Assembly: GCF_016464385.1 (NCBI RefSeq)
Contig: NZ_JADMLH010000032.1
Coordinates: forward strand, 1-55,179
Direction: 5' to 3'
Length of the DNA: 55,179 nucleotides
From: Nucisporomicrobium flavum
GTDB taxonomy: Bacteria; Actinomycetota; Actinomycetes; Mycobacteriales; Micromonosporaceae
Below, in pieces: positions 41,739 to 50,639 of the stretch (within the stretch, counting starts at the first letter, position 1; every line of letters starts with the position of its first letter). A program made the position numbers and the translations under genes. Under the pieces are notes generated by a model, which saw only the letters and a program-made list of their open reading frames with translations, had not been told where the DNA came from and searched no databases.

Positions 41739-42920
41739 ATGCCCGAATCCGGCATCCGAGCCGTGCTCCGTGCCCCGCAGGTGCTGCTCGTCCTCGCCGC
41801 CAGCCAGGTCGGCCGCCTGCCGCTGGCGTCCGCGCCGCTGGCGCTGCTCATCCACGCCCGGCAGGAGCGCAGCCTCGCGCTCGCCGGGATCATCGTCGCC
41901 GTCTACACCGCCGGGATGGCGGTCAGCGCGCCGCTGCTCGCGCGTACGGTGGACCGCTGGCGGCAGCCGCCCGTGCTGTGGGGGTCCGCGGCGCTGTCGG
42001 CGTGCGGGTTCGTCCTCGTCGCGTACGGCGGTGACCGGCTGCCCGTCGCGCTCGTCGGCGCTGTCGTCGCGGGCCTCGGCACGCCGCCGCTCGAGGCGTG
42101 CCTGCGTGCGCTGTGGCCCGCGCTGGTGCCGCCGGCTCTGGTGCCGGCCGCGTACACCCTGGACATCGCGGTTCAGGAGATCATCTTCGTGGTGGGGCCG
42201 CTGATCACGCTGGCGGCGGTCGCGCTGGCCGGACCTGCGGCGGGACTCCTCGCCGCGGCGGCGCTCCAGCTGGCCGGTGTGGCGGCTTTCACGCTCGCTC
42301 CCGCCGTACGCCAATGGCACGGCATGCCGGCGCACCGGCACTGGGCCGGACCGTTGCGGGTCCGGCATTTCGCCCTGCTGGTCGGCGGCATCGTCTGCGT
42401 CGGCGCGGCGGTGGGCAGCCTCCCCGTCGCGCTCACCGGGTATGCGGAGGCGGCCGGTGACCGGTCGCTCACCGGATGGCTGCTCGCGGCGCAGGCCGGC
42501 GGGGCGCTGATCGGGGGCCTGCTCTACACCCGCGCGACTCCCGGCGACGCGCGCCGGTTGCCGCTGCTCGCGGTCGCCTTCGTCATCGGGTACGTCCCGT
42601 TGCTGCTCACGCCGAGTGCCGGGGTGATGGCGGTGCTCGTGGCGGTCAGCGGGCTGGCGCTGCCGCCGCTGCTCACCGCGGTGTTCCTCGCCGCCGACCG
42701 GCTCGCGCCGAGCGGCACGGCGGTGGAGGCGTTCGCCTGGATCATGACCGCGTTCACGGTGGGCAGCGCGCTGGGCGCGGCGCTGACCGGCACGCTGGTG
42801 GGGATGCAGATCCGGTACGGGTTCCTGCTGGCTCCCGTGATCAGCCTGGTGGCGGTGCTCGCGATGGCCCTCGTGTCCCGGGAACGAGTCGCGACGGCCC
42901 GCGCTGCTGGCATCCGGTGA
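41739..42920 (+). CDS. MFS transporter
   Basis: 393 residues, ATG 41739. Twelve hydrophobic helices in two halves. The first loop after helix 2 (ARTVDRWRQPPVLWGSAAL) is a loose form of the MFS A-motif. The pattern resembles actinobacterial drug-efflux-like MFS proteins (YfcJ/AraJ-like). No substrate evidence and no regulator directly adjacent. Confidence 0.85.
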   Translation: MPESGIRAVLRAPQVLLVLAASQVGRLPLASAPLALLIHARQERSLALAGIIVAVYTAGMAVSAPLLARTVDRWRQPPVLWGSAALSACGFVLVAYGGDRLPVALVGAVVAGLGTPPLEACLRALWPALVPPALVPAAYTLDIAVQEIIFVVGPLITLAAVALAGPAAGLLAAAALQLAGVAAFTLAPAVRQWHGMPAHRHWAGPLRVRHFALLVGGIVCVGAAVGSLPVALTGYAEAAGDRSLTGWLLAAQAGGALIGGLLYTRATPGDARRLPLLAVAFVIGYVPLLLTPSAGVMAVLVAVSGLALPPLLTAVFLAADRLAPSGTAVEAFAWIMTAFTVGSALGAALTGTLVGMQIRYGFLLAPVISLVAVLAMALVSRERVATARAAGIR

Positions 42921-42931
42921 GGTCGCGGCGG

Positions 42932-42946
42932 TAACCTGCGAACCCG
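42932..42946 (+). promoter_or_regulatory. Candidate leaderless promoter of the Ser/Thr kinase
   Basis: TAACCT (42932-42937), then 8 nt, then GTG 42946, with no Shine-Dalgarno. Only 25 bp separate the MFS stop from this start. Confidence 0.45.
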
Positions 42947-44976
42947 TGCCGACCGAACCGCTGCGCCCCGGTGACCCCCAGACACTGGGTGGTTACCGGC
43001 TGCTGGGCCGGCTCGGTCAGGGCGGCATGGGCGCCGTCTACCTGGGACAGGGCCCCGACCGGCGGCTCGTCGCGGTCAAGGCGATCCGGCCGGAGCTCGC
43101 CGACGAGCCCGAGTTCCGGGCCCGGTTCCGCAGCGAAGTGAACCGGGCCCGCGCGGTGCCGTCGTTCTGCACCGCCCCCGTGCTCGACGCCGACCCGGAA
43201 CACGCCACGCCGTACCTGGTCGTCGAGTACGTGGACGGGCCCAGCCTCGCCGAGGTGGTCGCCCAGCGCGGCCCGCTCACCGGCGGCGACCTGCACAGCG
43301 TGGCGATCGGGGTGGCGACGGCGCTGACCGCGATCCACGGCGCCGGGGTCATCCACCGCGACCTCAAGCCGCGCAACGTGCTGTTCTCGCTCGGCACCCC
43401 GAAAGTGATCGACTTCGGCATCGCCCGGGCGTTCGACGCGACGAGCAACCACACGCGTACGGACCAGATGGTCGGGACGGTCGCGTACATGGCGCCGGAA
43501 CGGTTCGACACCGAGCGGCCCGGCGTCGGCCCCGCCGCGGACGTCTTCGCCTGGGGCGTGGTGGTCACGTACGCCGGGACCGGCCGTACCCCGTTCCGCG
43601 CCGACTCCCCGGCCGCCACCGCCGCGCGCATCCTCACCCAGCCGCCCGACCTCGGCGAACTGCCGTCCCCGCTGCGCGACATCGTGGCGTTGACGCTCGC
43701 GAAGGACCCGGCGGACCGGCCCACCGCGGCGGAGCTGCTGGAGCTGCTGCTGGACACCGGCTCGCACAGCCTCGCCGAGCTGGCCGGCCGGCCCGAACTG
43801 CAGAAGGCCGCCCGGGCGGCCCGCGCGACCCGGCCTCCGCGGGTTCCCGGCCGGCCCCGCCGGGGCCGGCGTCGGATGGTGGTCGCCGGTGCCGCCGTGG
43901 CGGCGGCGGTTCTGGCCGGAGCCGGCGCGTGGGCGGTGACCAGCAGCCCGGCCCCGAAGCCGACGGTCTCCGCCTCGGCCCCGCCCCCGGCGGCACCCGC
44001 GATCGGCAACGGCCCGGTGATCATCGATCGGCTGGACCGCGCCGGGCAGTGGCGAGCGTCCGAGGACGAGGTCGGCACCTGCGCGTTCACCGGCGGCCGG
44101 CTCGTCGTGAGCAGCGAGGACTCCCAGTACTACGTCTGCCACGGGCCGGAGGACAAGTTCGCCGGTGACCAGTCGATCGATGTCACCGTCGCGCTGCTGA
44201 AGCCGGACAGCTGCGCCTCCCTCGGATTCCGGCGCATCGGCGAGGGCCTGGGCTACGTGGCATCGCTGTGCGGCGACGAGGTGACGCTCTCGCACGAAGG
44301 GGACGACACCAGCACCCCGATCGGTACGGTCCGGACCGCGGCCCTCGCCGACGGCAAGGACCACCGGTTCCAGCTCGTGATCCGCGACGACGTGGCGACC
44401 GCGATGCTCGACGACACACCGGTGGTCGCGGCCCGGGTGGACGACCGGGACCTGATCACCGGCTGGGTCGAGCTGGGGCTGGACAATCACGGGCAGGACG
44501 GTGGGGTGGCGTCCCGGGATCTGGAGATCCGTACCCTCGGCGACACGGCCTCGCCCGCGCCGGCGACCGCGCCGGGCTTCACCGACGTGAGCCGCGGCGA
44601 CACCGACTCGATCGTGAAGCTGATGTCGTTCCGGCCGGGCCGGAACACCGCCGTCGTCGTGGAACCGGTCGTCTTCATGACGAACCCCGGCTTCTGCCAG
44701 GCGTTCGGCATCCCGGCCGACGACAAGCGCTGCACGTACCCCTGGAACATCGCCGGCAGCGAAGCCACGATCACCCTGCCCCGCGCGGACGACGGCGGCC
44801 TGGCCCTGCTCGACCCCGACGACCCGGCCCGGTGCGCGGACAGCACGGGAGCCGCCACCTGCCGGGCGTCCGCGGCCGACTTCGACGAGTGGCTCGGCGA
44901 CGGGGAGGAGCTGGTCCGGCTGCAGACCCGCGACGGGGTGGCCGTCAGCCTCGCCCAGCTCCACCTGCCGGACTGA
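42946..44976 (+). CDS. Membrane Ser/Thr protein kinase with extracytoplasmic sensor domain
   Basis: 676 residues, GTG 42946. Kinase domain (15-270): glycine loop LGQGGMGAVY, Lys45 (VAVKAI), catalytic loop HRDLKPRN (Asp near 139), DFGIARAF, and APERF for the APE motif. A juxtamembrane Arg/Pro-rich stretch leads to one helix (about 305-325), then an outside region of about 340 residues with paired cysteines, whose first part (FTGGRLVVSSEDSQYYVC ... GWVELGLDNHG) looks like a jelly-roll. No PASTA repeats. Ligand unknown. Confidence 0.9.
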   Translation: MPTEPLRPGDPQTLGGYRLLGRLGQGGMGAVYLGQGPDRRLVAVKAIRPELADEPEFRARFRSEVNRARAVPSFCTAPVLDADPEHATPYLVVEYVDGPSLAEVVAQRGPLTGGDLHSVAIGVATALTAIHGAGVIHRDLKPRNVLFSLGTPKVIDFGIARAFDATSNHTRTDQMVGTVAYMAPERFDTERPGVGPAADVFAWGVVVTYAGTGRTPFRADSPAATAARILTQPPDLGELPSPLRDIVALTLAKDPADRPTAAELLELLLDTGSHSLAELAGRPELQKAARAARATRPPRVPGRPRRGRRRMVVAGAAVAAAVLAGAGAWAVTSSPAPKPTVSASAPPPAAPAIGNGPVIIDRLDRAGQWRASEDEVGTCAFTGGRLVVSSEDSQYYVCHGPEDKFAGDQSIDVTVALLKPDSCASLGFRRIGEGLGYVASLCGDEVTLSHEGDDTSTPIGTVRTAALADGKDHRFQLVIRDDVATAMLDDTPVVAARVDDRDLITGWVELGLDNHGQDGGVASRDLEIRTLGDTASPAPATAPGFTDVSRGDTDSIVKLMSFRPGRNTAVVVEPVVFMTNPGFCQAFGIPADDKRCTYPWNIAGSEATITLPRADDGGLALLDPDDPARCADSTGAATCRASAADFDEWLGDGEELVRLQTRDGVAVSLAQLHLPD

Positions 44977-45115
44977 GCCCGGCGGCGAGTTACCGCTTCG
45001 GCGCCGTGACGTTGACCTTGGCGAGAGCTGCCCGGCCGGCGCCGCGGCCGACGGTGTGGGGGTGCGAGCAGTGAGCCGGGAACAGCTTGTCGGACCGGTG
45101 GTCTACGGTCAGCAC
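44977..45115. other. Intergenic region before scpA
   Basis: 139 bp containing GTG codons at 45056 and 45071 in frame with scpA. No hairpin of note. The right end of the accessory block should be near here. Confidence 0.5.
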
Positions 45116-45116
45116 G
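45104..45116 (+). promoter_or_regulatory. Leaderless promoter element of scpA
   Basis: TACGGT (45104-45109), 6 nt, GTG 45116. It matches the elements at 24381 and 41568 exactly in hexamer and spacing. It provides scpAB with a promoter independent of the upstream genes. Confidence 0.55.
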
Positions 45117-46171
45117 TGCCTGAAGAGCCCGTCATCCCCCCGCCCGGCGACCCCGCCGGGTCGCCCGATGCCGCGCTCGCCGGTTCGGTCGACGCCGCGC
45201 CCGTCGGCCTTTCCGATGCCGCGGACGGCACTCCCGTGGCCGACGAGGCGGACAGCGGCAAGTTCACCGTGCGGCTGACGAACTTCACCGGGCCGTTCGA
45301 CCTGCTGCTGCAGCTCATCGGCAAGCACAAGCTCGACGTCACCGAGGTGGCGCTGCACCAGGTCACCGACGACTTCATCGCGTACATCCGCGGCATGGGC
45401 GACGACTGGGACCTCGGCGAGGCCAGCGAGTTCCTCCTGGTCGCGGCCACCCTCCTCGACCTCAAGGCGGCCCGCCTCCTGCCCGCCGCGGAGGTCGAGG
45501 ACGAGGAGGACCTGGCCCTGCTCGAGGCCCGCGACCTGCTGTTCGCCCGCCTCCTGCAGTACAAGGCGTACAAGGAAGCCGCGGCGCACATCTCCGAGCT
45601 CGAGAGCACCGGAGCCCGCCGCTGGCCACGCGCGGTGTCGCTCGAGCCCCGCTACGCCGAAGCGCTGCCCGAGCTCGTCCTCGGCATCGGCGCCGAACGG
45701 CTCTTCAAGCTCGCGCTCAAGCAGTTCACCCCGAAACCCGGCCCGCCGCAGGTCTCGATCGCCCACATCCACCAGGTACGCGTCAGCGTCCGCGAACACG
45801 CCACCCTCCTGCGCGAACGCCTGCGCCGGGCGGGCACGGCGACGTTCACGCTGCTGGTCGCGGACTGCGAGAACACCCTCGAGGTGGTGGCCCGCTTCCT
45901 GGCCCTGCTCGAGCTGTACCGCGAGGGCCTTGTCGACTTCGAGCAGCCGGTCTCCCTCGACGAGCTGACCGTCCGCTGGATCGGCGGCGACGACGCGGGC
46001 ACGGACATAGACATCGACGACTACGAAGGCACGCCGCCCGAACCGGACACCGCCGCCCTGGACCCGGACGTCGACGCGGAGCCGGTGGCCGTCGCCGCGG
46101 GATCGGCCGACGGTGAGCAGGACGACCGGGCGGAAGCTTCATCGGACCAGGACTCGGAGAAGGACGCATGA
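45116..46171 (+). CDS. scpA: Segregation and condensation protein A (kleisin)
   Basis: 351 residues from GTG 45116 (leaderless pattern; GTG 45071 or 45056 would lengthen the disordered N-terminus). The N-terminal kleisin part starts VRLTNFTGPFDLLLQLIGKHKLDVTEVAL, the middle contains LLDLKAARLLPAAE, and the C-terminal winged helix includes VVARFLALLELYREGLV. It bridges the SMC heads with ScpB in bacterial condensin. The Asp/Glu-rich tail (about 300-351) is not part of the fold. It overlaps scpB by 4 bp. Confidence 0.93.
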   Translation: MPEEPVIPPPGDPAGSPDAALAGSVDAAPVGLSDAADGTPVADEADSGKFTVRLTNFTGPFDLLLQLIGKHKLDVTEVALHQVTDDFIAYIRGMGDDWDLGEASEFLLVAATLLDLKAARLLPAAEVEDEEDLALLEARDLLFARLLQYKAYKEAAAHISELESTGARRWPRAVSLEPRYAEALPELVLGIGAERLFKLALKQFTPKPGPPQVSIAHIHQVRVSVREHATLLRERLRRAGTATFTLLVADCENTLEVVARFLALLELYREGLVDFEQPVSLDELTVRWIGGDDAGTDIDIDDYEGTPPEPDTAALDPDVDAEPVAVAAGSADGEQDDRAEASSDQDSEKDA

Positions 46172-47643
46172 CCGACGAACGCCCCGATTCGCTGGCCGCA
46201 CAGGCGGCCTCCTGGGTCCCGCCCTGGGAACGGGCGCAGCGCCCGCCCGACCCCGCCTACGCCGCGGCCCACCAGGCGGACGACGCCGACCCGGCCGAGG
46301 ACGCCGAGGCTGCCGGCGACGCCGAGTCTGTCAGCGAGGTCGAGCCGGCCGCGGAGGCTGAGCCGGCCGCGGAGGGCGAGCCGGCCGCGGACAGTGAGGT
46401 TCCGCCGGAGCTGCCGCCCGTGCCGGGGGAGGCCGGCGGGCCTGCCACCGTCGACGCGCCGCGGGAGGTGCCGGGGGAGGAGGAGCTCGCTCCCACCGAT
46501 CTCGGCGTCGGGCCGGAGGTGCCGATTCCCGGGGCGATCGAGGAGGCCGCGGAGAACGAGATCGGGTCGGCGCCGCTGGTCGACGCGCCGTTGCCGGCCG
46601 ACGGGGACGACGCCGGTGATGTGTTCGACCATGCCGCGGACGACGACCTGAGCGACGACGCCGAGGGGGACCTGCTGTTCGCCGAGGAGGTGCCCGGCGC
46701 CGCCGCGGAGCCGGTCGACGACGAGGACGAGCCCGACCCGGAGCCGGTCGGGGACGCGCAGGCCGGCGGGGACGCGCAGCGTGCGGAGGAAGCGCAGGCC
46801 GGCGGGGACGCGTGGGCCGCCGGGGACGCCCAACCGGCGGGAGACGCGCGGGCCGCCGGGGACGCGCGGGCCGCCGGGGACGCGCAGGCCGGCGCAGACG
46901 CGCAGGCCCGCGGGGGCGCGGCGCGGGGGGACGGCCGGGGGGTCGAGCTGGACGCCGCTGCGGAGCCGGCTGGGCGGGGCTCTTCCCGTGCCTCGGTGCC
47001 CGGGCAGGGGCGGCGCGGCCGGTCAGCCGGTGCTGCTTCTGCTGACGCCTCGACCCGTACCGTCGAAGAAGTTGAAGAAGTAGAGCTCAAGCCCCTCGAT
47101 GATCAGGAATTGCGCGCGGCGCTCGAAGCGATTCTGCTCGTCGTCGACGAGCCTGTCGCCGAGATGCAGCTGGCACAGATCATGGAGCAGCCGACCGAGC
47201 GGGTCGCCGCGATGCTGGAGGACATCTCCGCGCGGTACACCGCGGCCGGGCACGGGTTCGATCTGCGGCGGGCCGCCGGGGGGTGGCGGTTGTACACCCG
47301 GCCGGAGTACGCGCCGTACGTCGAGCGGTTCGTGCTCGACGGGCAGTCGGTGCGGCTCACGCAGGCCGCGCTGGAGACGCTCGCGGTGGTCGCGTACAAG
47401 CAGCCGGTGACGCGGTCGCGGATCTCGGCCATCCGCGGTGTGAACTGTGATGGGGTCATGCGTACCCTTGTCACGCGCGGCCTCATCGAGGAATGCGGCA
47501 CCGAGGGTGAGACCGGGGCATTCCTGTACCGGACCACGGCGCTGTTCCTCGAGAAGCTCGGCCTCAACTCGGTGGACCAGCTGCCCCCGCTGGCCCCGTT
47601 CCTGCCCGACGACGTGGAAGAAGTGCTCGATGCCTCAGGTTGA
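46168..47643 (+). CDS. scpB: Segregation and condensation protein B with long acidic repeat N-terminus
   Basis: 491 residues, ATG 46168 (ATGA). The conserved winged-helix pair lies only in residues about 308-490 (QELRAALEAILLVVDEP ... LTQAALETLAVVAYKQPVTR ... LFLEKLGLNSVDQLP), a normal ScpB length of about 185. The first 305 residues are Ala/Asp/Glu/Gly-rich and disordered, including DARAAG repeats. The extension is much longer than in model ScpB proteins. It overlaps rluB by 14 bp. Confidence 0.92.
   Translation: MTDERPDSLAAQAASWVPPWERAQRPPDPAYAAAHQADDADPAEDAEAAGDAESVSEVEPAAEAEPAAEGEPAADSEVPPELPPVPGEAGGPATVDAPREVPGEEELAPTDLGVGPEVPIPGAIEEAAENEIGSAPLVDAPLPADGDDAGDVFDHAADDDLSDDAEGDLLFAEEVPGAAAEPVDDEDEPDPEPVGDAQAGGDAQRAEEAQAGGDAWAAGDAQPAGDARAAGDARAAGDAQAGADAQARGGAARGDGRGVELDAAAEPAGRGSSRASVPGQGRRGRSAGAASADASTRTVEEVEEVELKPLDDQELRAALEAILLVVDEPVAEMQLAQIMEQPTERVAAMLEDISARYTAAGHGFDLRRAAGGWRLYTRPEYAPYVERFVLDGQSVRLTQAALETLAVVAYKQPVTRSRISAIRGVNCDGVMRTLVTRGLIEECGTEGETGAFLYRTTALFLEKLGLNSVDQLPPLAPFLPDDVEEVLDASG
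46752..46920 (+). repeat. 18-bp-periodic repeats in the scpB N-terminal region
   Basis: Units like GACGCGCGGGCCGCCGGG occur about nine times with variation and encode DARAAG/DAQAGG hexapeptides. They expand the disordered N-terminus of ScpB in frame. Confidence 0.75.
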
Positions 47644-48370
47644 TCCGGACAACTCCGTGCGGCTGCAGAAGGTTCTCGCAACCGCCGGGGTCGGATCCCG
47701 GCGCGCCTGCGAAGATCTGATCTTCCGCCGGCGCGTCACCGTCAACGGCCGCGTGGCCAAGCTCGGCGACAAGGTCGACCCGGCCACCGCGGAGATCCAC
47801 GTCGACGGGCAGCGGGTGGTGACCGACACCAAGCTGGTGTACCTGGCGATGAACAAGCCGCGTGGCGTCGTCTCCAGCATGGACGACGAGAAGGGCCGCA
47901 ACGAGCTCGCCGACTTCCTCGGCACGTTCGAGCAGCGCATCTTCCACGTCGGCCGGCTCGACGCCGACAGCGAGGGCCTGCTGCTGCTCACCAACGACGG
48001 CGCGCTGGCCCACAAGCTGATGCACCCCTCGTACGGCGTCTCCAAGACGTACCTCGCCGAGGTCGCCGGCCCGCTGCCCCGTACCGTGGGCAGGCGCCTG
48101 CTGGCCGGCGTCGAGCTGGAGGACGGCCCGGCGAAGGTCGACGCGTTCAAGCTGGTCGACGCGATCGGCAAGACTGCCCAGGTCGAGATCACCCTGCACG
48201 AGGGCCGCAAGCACATCGTCCGGCGGATGATGGACGAGGTGGGCCACCCGGTGTCCCGGCTGATCCGCACGGCGGTCGGCCCGATCCGGCTGGGGGACAT
48301 GCGGCCCGGCGGCTTCCGGCACCTGTCCAACGCGGAGATCGCGGCGCTGTTCAAGGCGGTCGGCGACTAG
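47630..48370 (+). CDS. rluB: 23S rRNA pseudouridine synthase (RluB/RsuA family)
   Basis: 246 residues, ATG 47630 with GGAAGAA upstream and inside the end of scpB. S4 domain VRLQKVLATAGVGSRRACEDLI, catalytic GRLDADSEGLLLLTNDG (Asp of RLD) and the C-terminal EGRKHIVRRMMDEVGHPVSRLIR. It modifies a uridine of 23S rRNA near the peptidyl-transferase centre. Order scpA-scpB-rluB matches Rv1709-Rv1711. Confidence 0.94.
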   Translation: MPQVDPDNSVRLQKVLATAGVGSRRACEDLIFRRRVTVNGRVAKLGDKVDPATAEIHVDGQRVVTDTKLVYLAMNKPRGVVSSMDDEKGRNELADFLGTFEQRIFHVGRLDADSEGLLLLTNDGALAHKLMHPSYGVSKTYLAEVAGPLPRTVGRRLLAGVELEDGPAKVDAFKLVDAIGKTAQVEITLHEGRKHIVRRMMDEVGHPVSRLIRTAVGPIRLGDMRPGGFRHLSNAEIAALFKAVGD

Positions 48371-48493
48371 TCCCGGGACCTCGGCCTACCGTCGTGTCGC
48401 GCGGGGCCCCCGTCGCGTGCCCGGCCCTGGCAGGCTGCCCGACCGGCGGAAGCTGGCCGTGCTCGCGGGCACCGACACCGGCTGACGGGTTTC

Positions 48494-49267
48494 TCAGGGG
48501 CGGAGCTGGCTGGTGTCGCGGACGCCTTCGACGATCGCGCGGGCGACCGGCGACGGGTCGGAACCATCCAGCGCGAACCCGTCGGCGTGGATCGCGGGTT
48601 GCGCCATCATCCGCGGCTCGCTGCCCCGATGCGGCCACGTCGCCGTGTGCACGACGAACGGATGGCACAGGTACACGTCCCCGGCCGCGCCGGTCGCCTC
48701 CGCCGTCGTCCGGCAGAACGTCGACTCCCGCAGCAGCAACGCGATGTCGCCGCCCGGCATGCCGGCTTCACCCTTCGTGGCCAAGGCCGCAGCGGCGTAC
48801 CGGTGCGAGCCCAGGATCAGCTTGGTCGGCGCGTCGTCCGGTCCGACGTCCGAGAACAGGAACAGGGCGAGCAGCCCGCGGTCCCGTGACCGTACGTTCG
48901 CCCACCAGTCCGACCCGCCCCACCACGACCCCTCGATGTGCCACCCCACCTCGCCCGGGTACGCCTCGGACGGGAACCGGACCGGCACCGTGCCGCCGAC
49001 GTCGGGGTTGGCGTTCCACCTTCCCGGCCCGATGAGCTCGTCGTAGGCCGCGCTCAGGGAGGGTGACGCCGCGGCAGCCTGGAACGACGGCCCGGCCGGA
49101 GTGTTGATCCTGATGGCCGGGCGCTGCCAGGTGCCGCGATCGTCGCGGCGGACGCCGTGCTCGGCGAGCTCGTCCCAGATGCGATCCCGGCAGGCGGCAG
49201 CGGTCGCGGCATCGAACGCGCCGCGGACCACGGTGTAGCCGTCGCGTACGAAGCCATCGACGTCCAT
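48494..49267 (-). CDS. Phytanoyl-CoA dioxygenase (PhyH) family protein
   Basis: 257 residues, ATG 49267; the longer frame to 49408 overlaps the divergent gene. The Fe(II)/2-oxoglutarate oxygenase pattern has VGWHIEGSWW, where the usual HxD is HxE, distal His in CHPFVVHTATWPHRG, and an Arg in SEPRMMAQPAI. HxE still offers a carboxylate, but it is unusual. Secondary-metabolite or lipid hydroxylation is possible. It is inserted against the direction of the rluB-cmk core. Confidence 0.85.
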   Translation of the reverse strand: MDVDGFVRDGYTVVRGAFDAATAAACRDRIWDELAEHGVRRDDRGTWQRPAIRINTPAGPSFQAAAASPSLSAAYDELIGPGRWNANPDVGGTVPVRFPSEAYPGEVGWHIEGSWWGGSDWWANVRSRDRGLLALFLFSDVGPDDAPTKLILGSHRYAAAALATKGEAGMPGGDIALLLRESTFCRTTAEATGAAGDVYLCHPFVVHTATWPHRGSEPRMMAQPAIHADGFALDGSDPSPVARAIVEGVRDTSQLRP

Positions 49268-49388
49268 GCGGCCATGCTCGCGCCGGCCCGGCGGCCTGTC
49301 GACCGATTTGCCAGCCGTTTTCCGCTCAAGCTCGACCGACGGTGATCTCCTGCCGACCAGCCGCACCCCCGTGCAGGACCGGACGCCG

Positions 49389-50414
49389 ATGGTCTGCCGA
49401 CGCCGCAATCGCCACGATCACGAGGTGCTCGCGACGTGGTGGTTACGGCTCTGCTTTCTTGCCGCGAGTGGCCTGCAGGTTGCCGCCCTGTTCCTCGATC
49501 GCCGGCTGGTCCCGTACAGCGGCACGGTCGCCATGGCCGCCCTGTTCGCCCTGGCCGCCTCCGGCCCCGATCCGTCGGACCGGCTCGACCCGGATCCCCG
49601 CGGCCCGCGCCGGTGGACCCACCGCGCGGCGCTCACCGGCCTGGCCCTGCTCACGCTGACCGCGTTCCTGGTGGACCACCGTACGGGCGGGTACGGCTGG
49701 CCGGCCGAGTTCGCCGCGGGATACGGCTACCACTGGGCTGATATGACGGAACCGGCGCTGCTGACGGCGGCAGGCGCAGCCCTGGCCGCCGCGGTGCTCG
49801 GCCGCACGGGGTCTCCGTGGCGGTGGCGCAACGTGCCCGCCGCGCTCCTGGCCGCCCTGTACGTCTTCGCCGTGGCGGAGTTCATGGTGCGTCCCCGCAT
49901 CATCTCGGGGTGGATGCGGCCGCCGGCACTGGTGCCCCAGGTTCCGATCCTTCTGACGGCCGCCGTCGTCGTTGCCGCTCTGGTGATGGCGGCCAATGCC
50001 GCACTGGTGTCCGGCCGCGTGCGGCGACAGGCCTCCGCCGGCGTCCTCGCCGTCGTGTCCATGGCGATGGCGGGGCTCGGCTACATCAGCGACAACAATG
50101 TGATCGCCCCCACGGTCGACTCTGCGGTCTGGCAGAAGTACCAGCCCGACGTCCCGGCGTATGGCGTGAGCGATGCCCGGTGGTCGCCCCCGCCGGACCT
50201 TGCCGTGCTCGCGGCGTGGGCTCCCGCACCTCCAGCACCGCCGGAGGTGCGCGACATCGAGGCGGTCGCGGGTCCGCCGTCGTGGACGCCTGCGGTCTTC
50301 GACCCGGAAACCGACTGGGAGCGGGCGTGGCCGGCGGTGCACGCGACGTTGCTGCTGGCCGGCCTGGCAGCGCTGATGATGGCCCTGTTCAGCCGGGACG
50401 AGCCGGCTGGGTAG
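49389..50414 (+). CDS. Multi-spanning membrane protein, unknown
   Basis: 341 residues from ATG 49389 (GTG 49425, giving VLATWWLRL, is also possible and lies just before the first helix). About eight hydrophobic segments, a loop with DNNVIAPTVDSAVWQKYQPDVPAYG and a final helix. No enzyme motif seen. Together with the divergent PhyH gene it interrupts the rluB-cmk core. Confidence 0.65.
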   Translation: MVCRRRNRHDHEVLATWWLRLCFLAASGLQVAALFLDRRLVPYSGTVAMAALFALAASGPDPSDRLDPDPRGPRRWTHRAALTGLALLTLTAFLVDHRTGGYGWPAEFAAGYGYHWADMTEPALLTAAGAALAAAVLGRTGSPWRWRNVPAALLAALYVFAVAEFMVRPRIISGWMRPPALVPQVPILLTAAVVVAALVMAANAALVSGRVRRQASAGVLAVVSMAMAGLGYISDNNVIAPTVDSAVWQKYQPDVPAYGVSDARWSPPPDLAVLAAWAPAPPAPPEVRDIEAVAGPPSWTPAVFDPETDWERAWPAVHATLLLAGLAALMMALFSRDEPAG

Positions 50415-50639
50415 GGGGAGGCCTTACGCCGAGAGGCCCTCGCGCCGCCCGACCACCACCTTCCGTTGGCTGTTCCGCCTCGCCGGCCGCTGCCGACCTT
50501 CCCGCCCCGCCGCTTGCGCTGCGCGCCGTCAGCCGTACTTGTGAATTCCTCTGCCGGACCACGACGCGGGCGGGCGCAATCCTGTCGGAGGCACCGGGCA
50601 CAATAGGACCGTTCGTCTTCCCCGGCTTTGGAGGTCACG

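Noticed and set aside
48394..49035. 213-residue plus-strand ORF over the PhyH gene
   Set aside because: Arg/Pro/Ala-biased shadow of the minus-strand PhyH frame; no domain.
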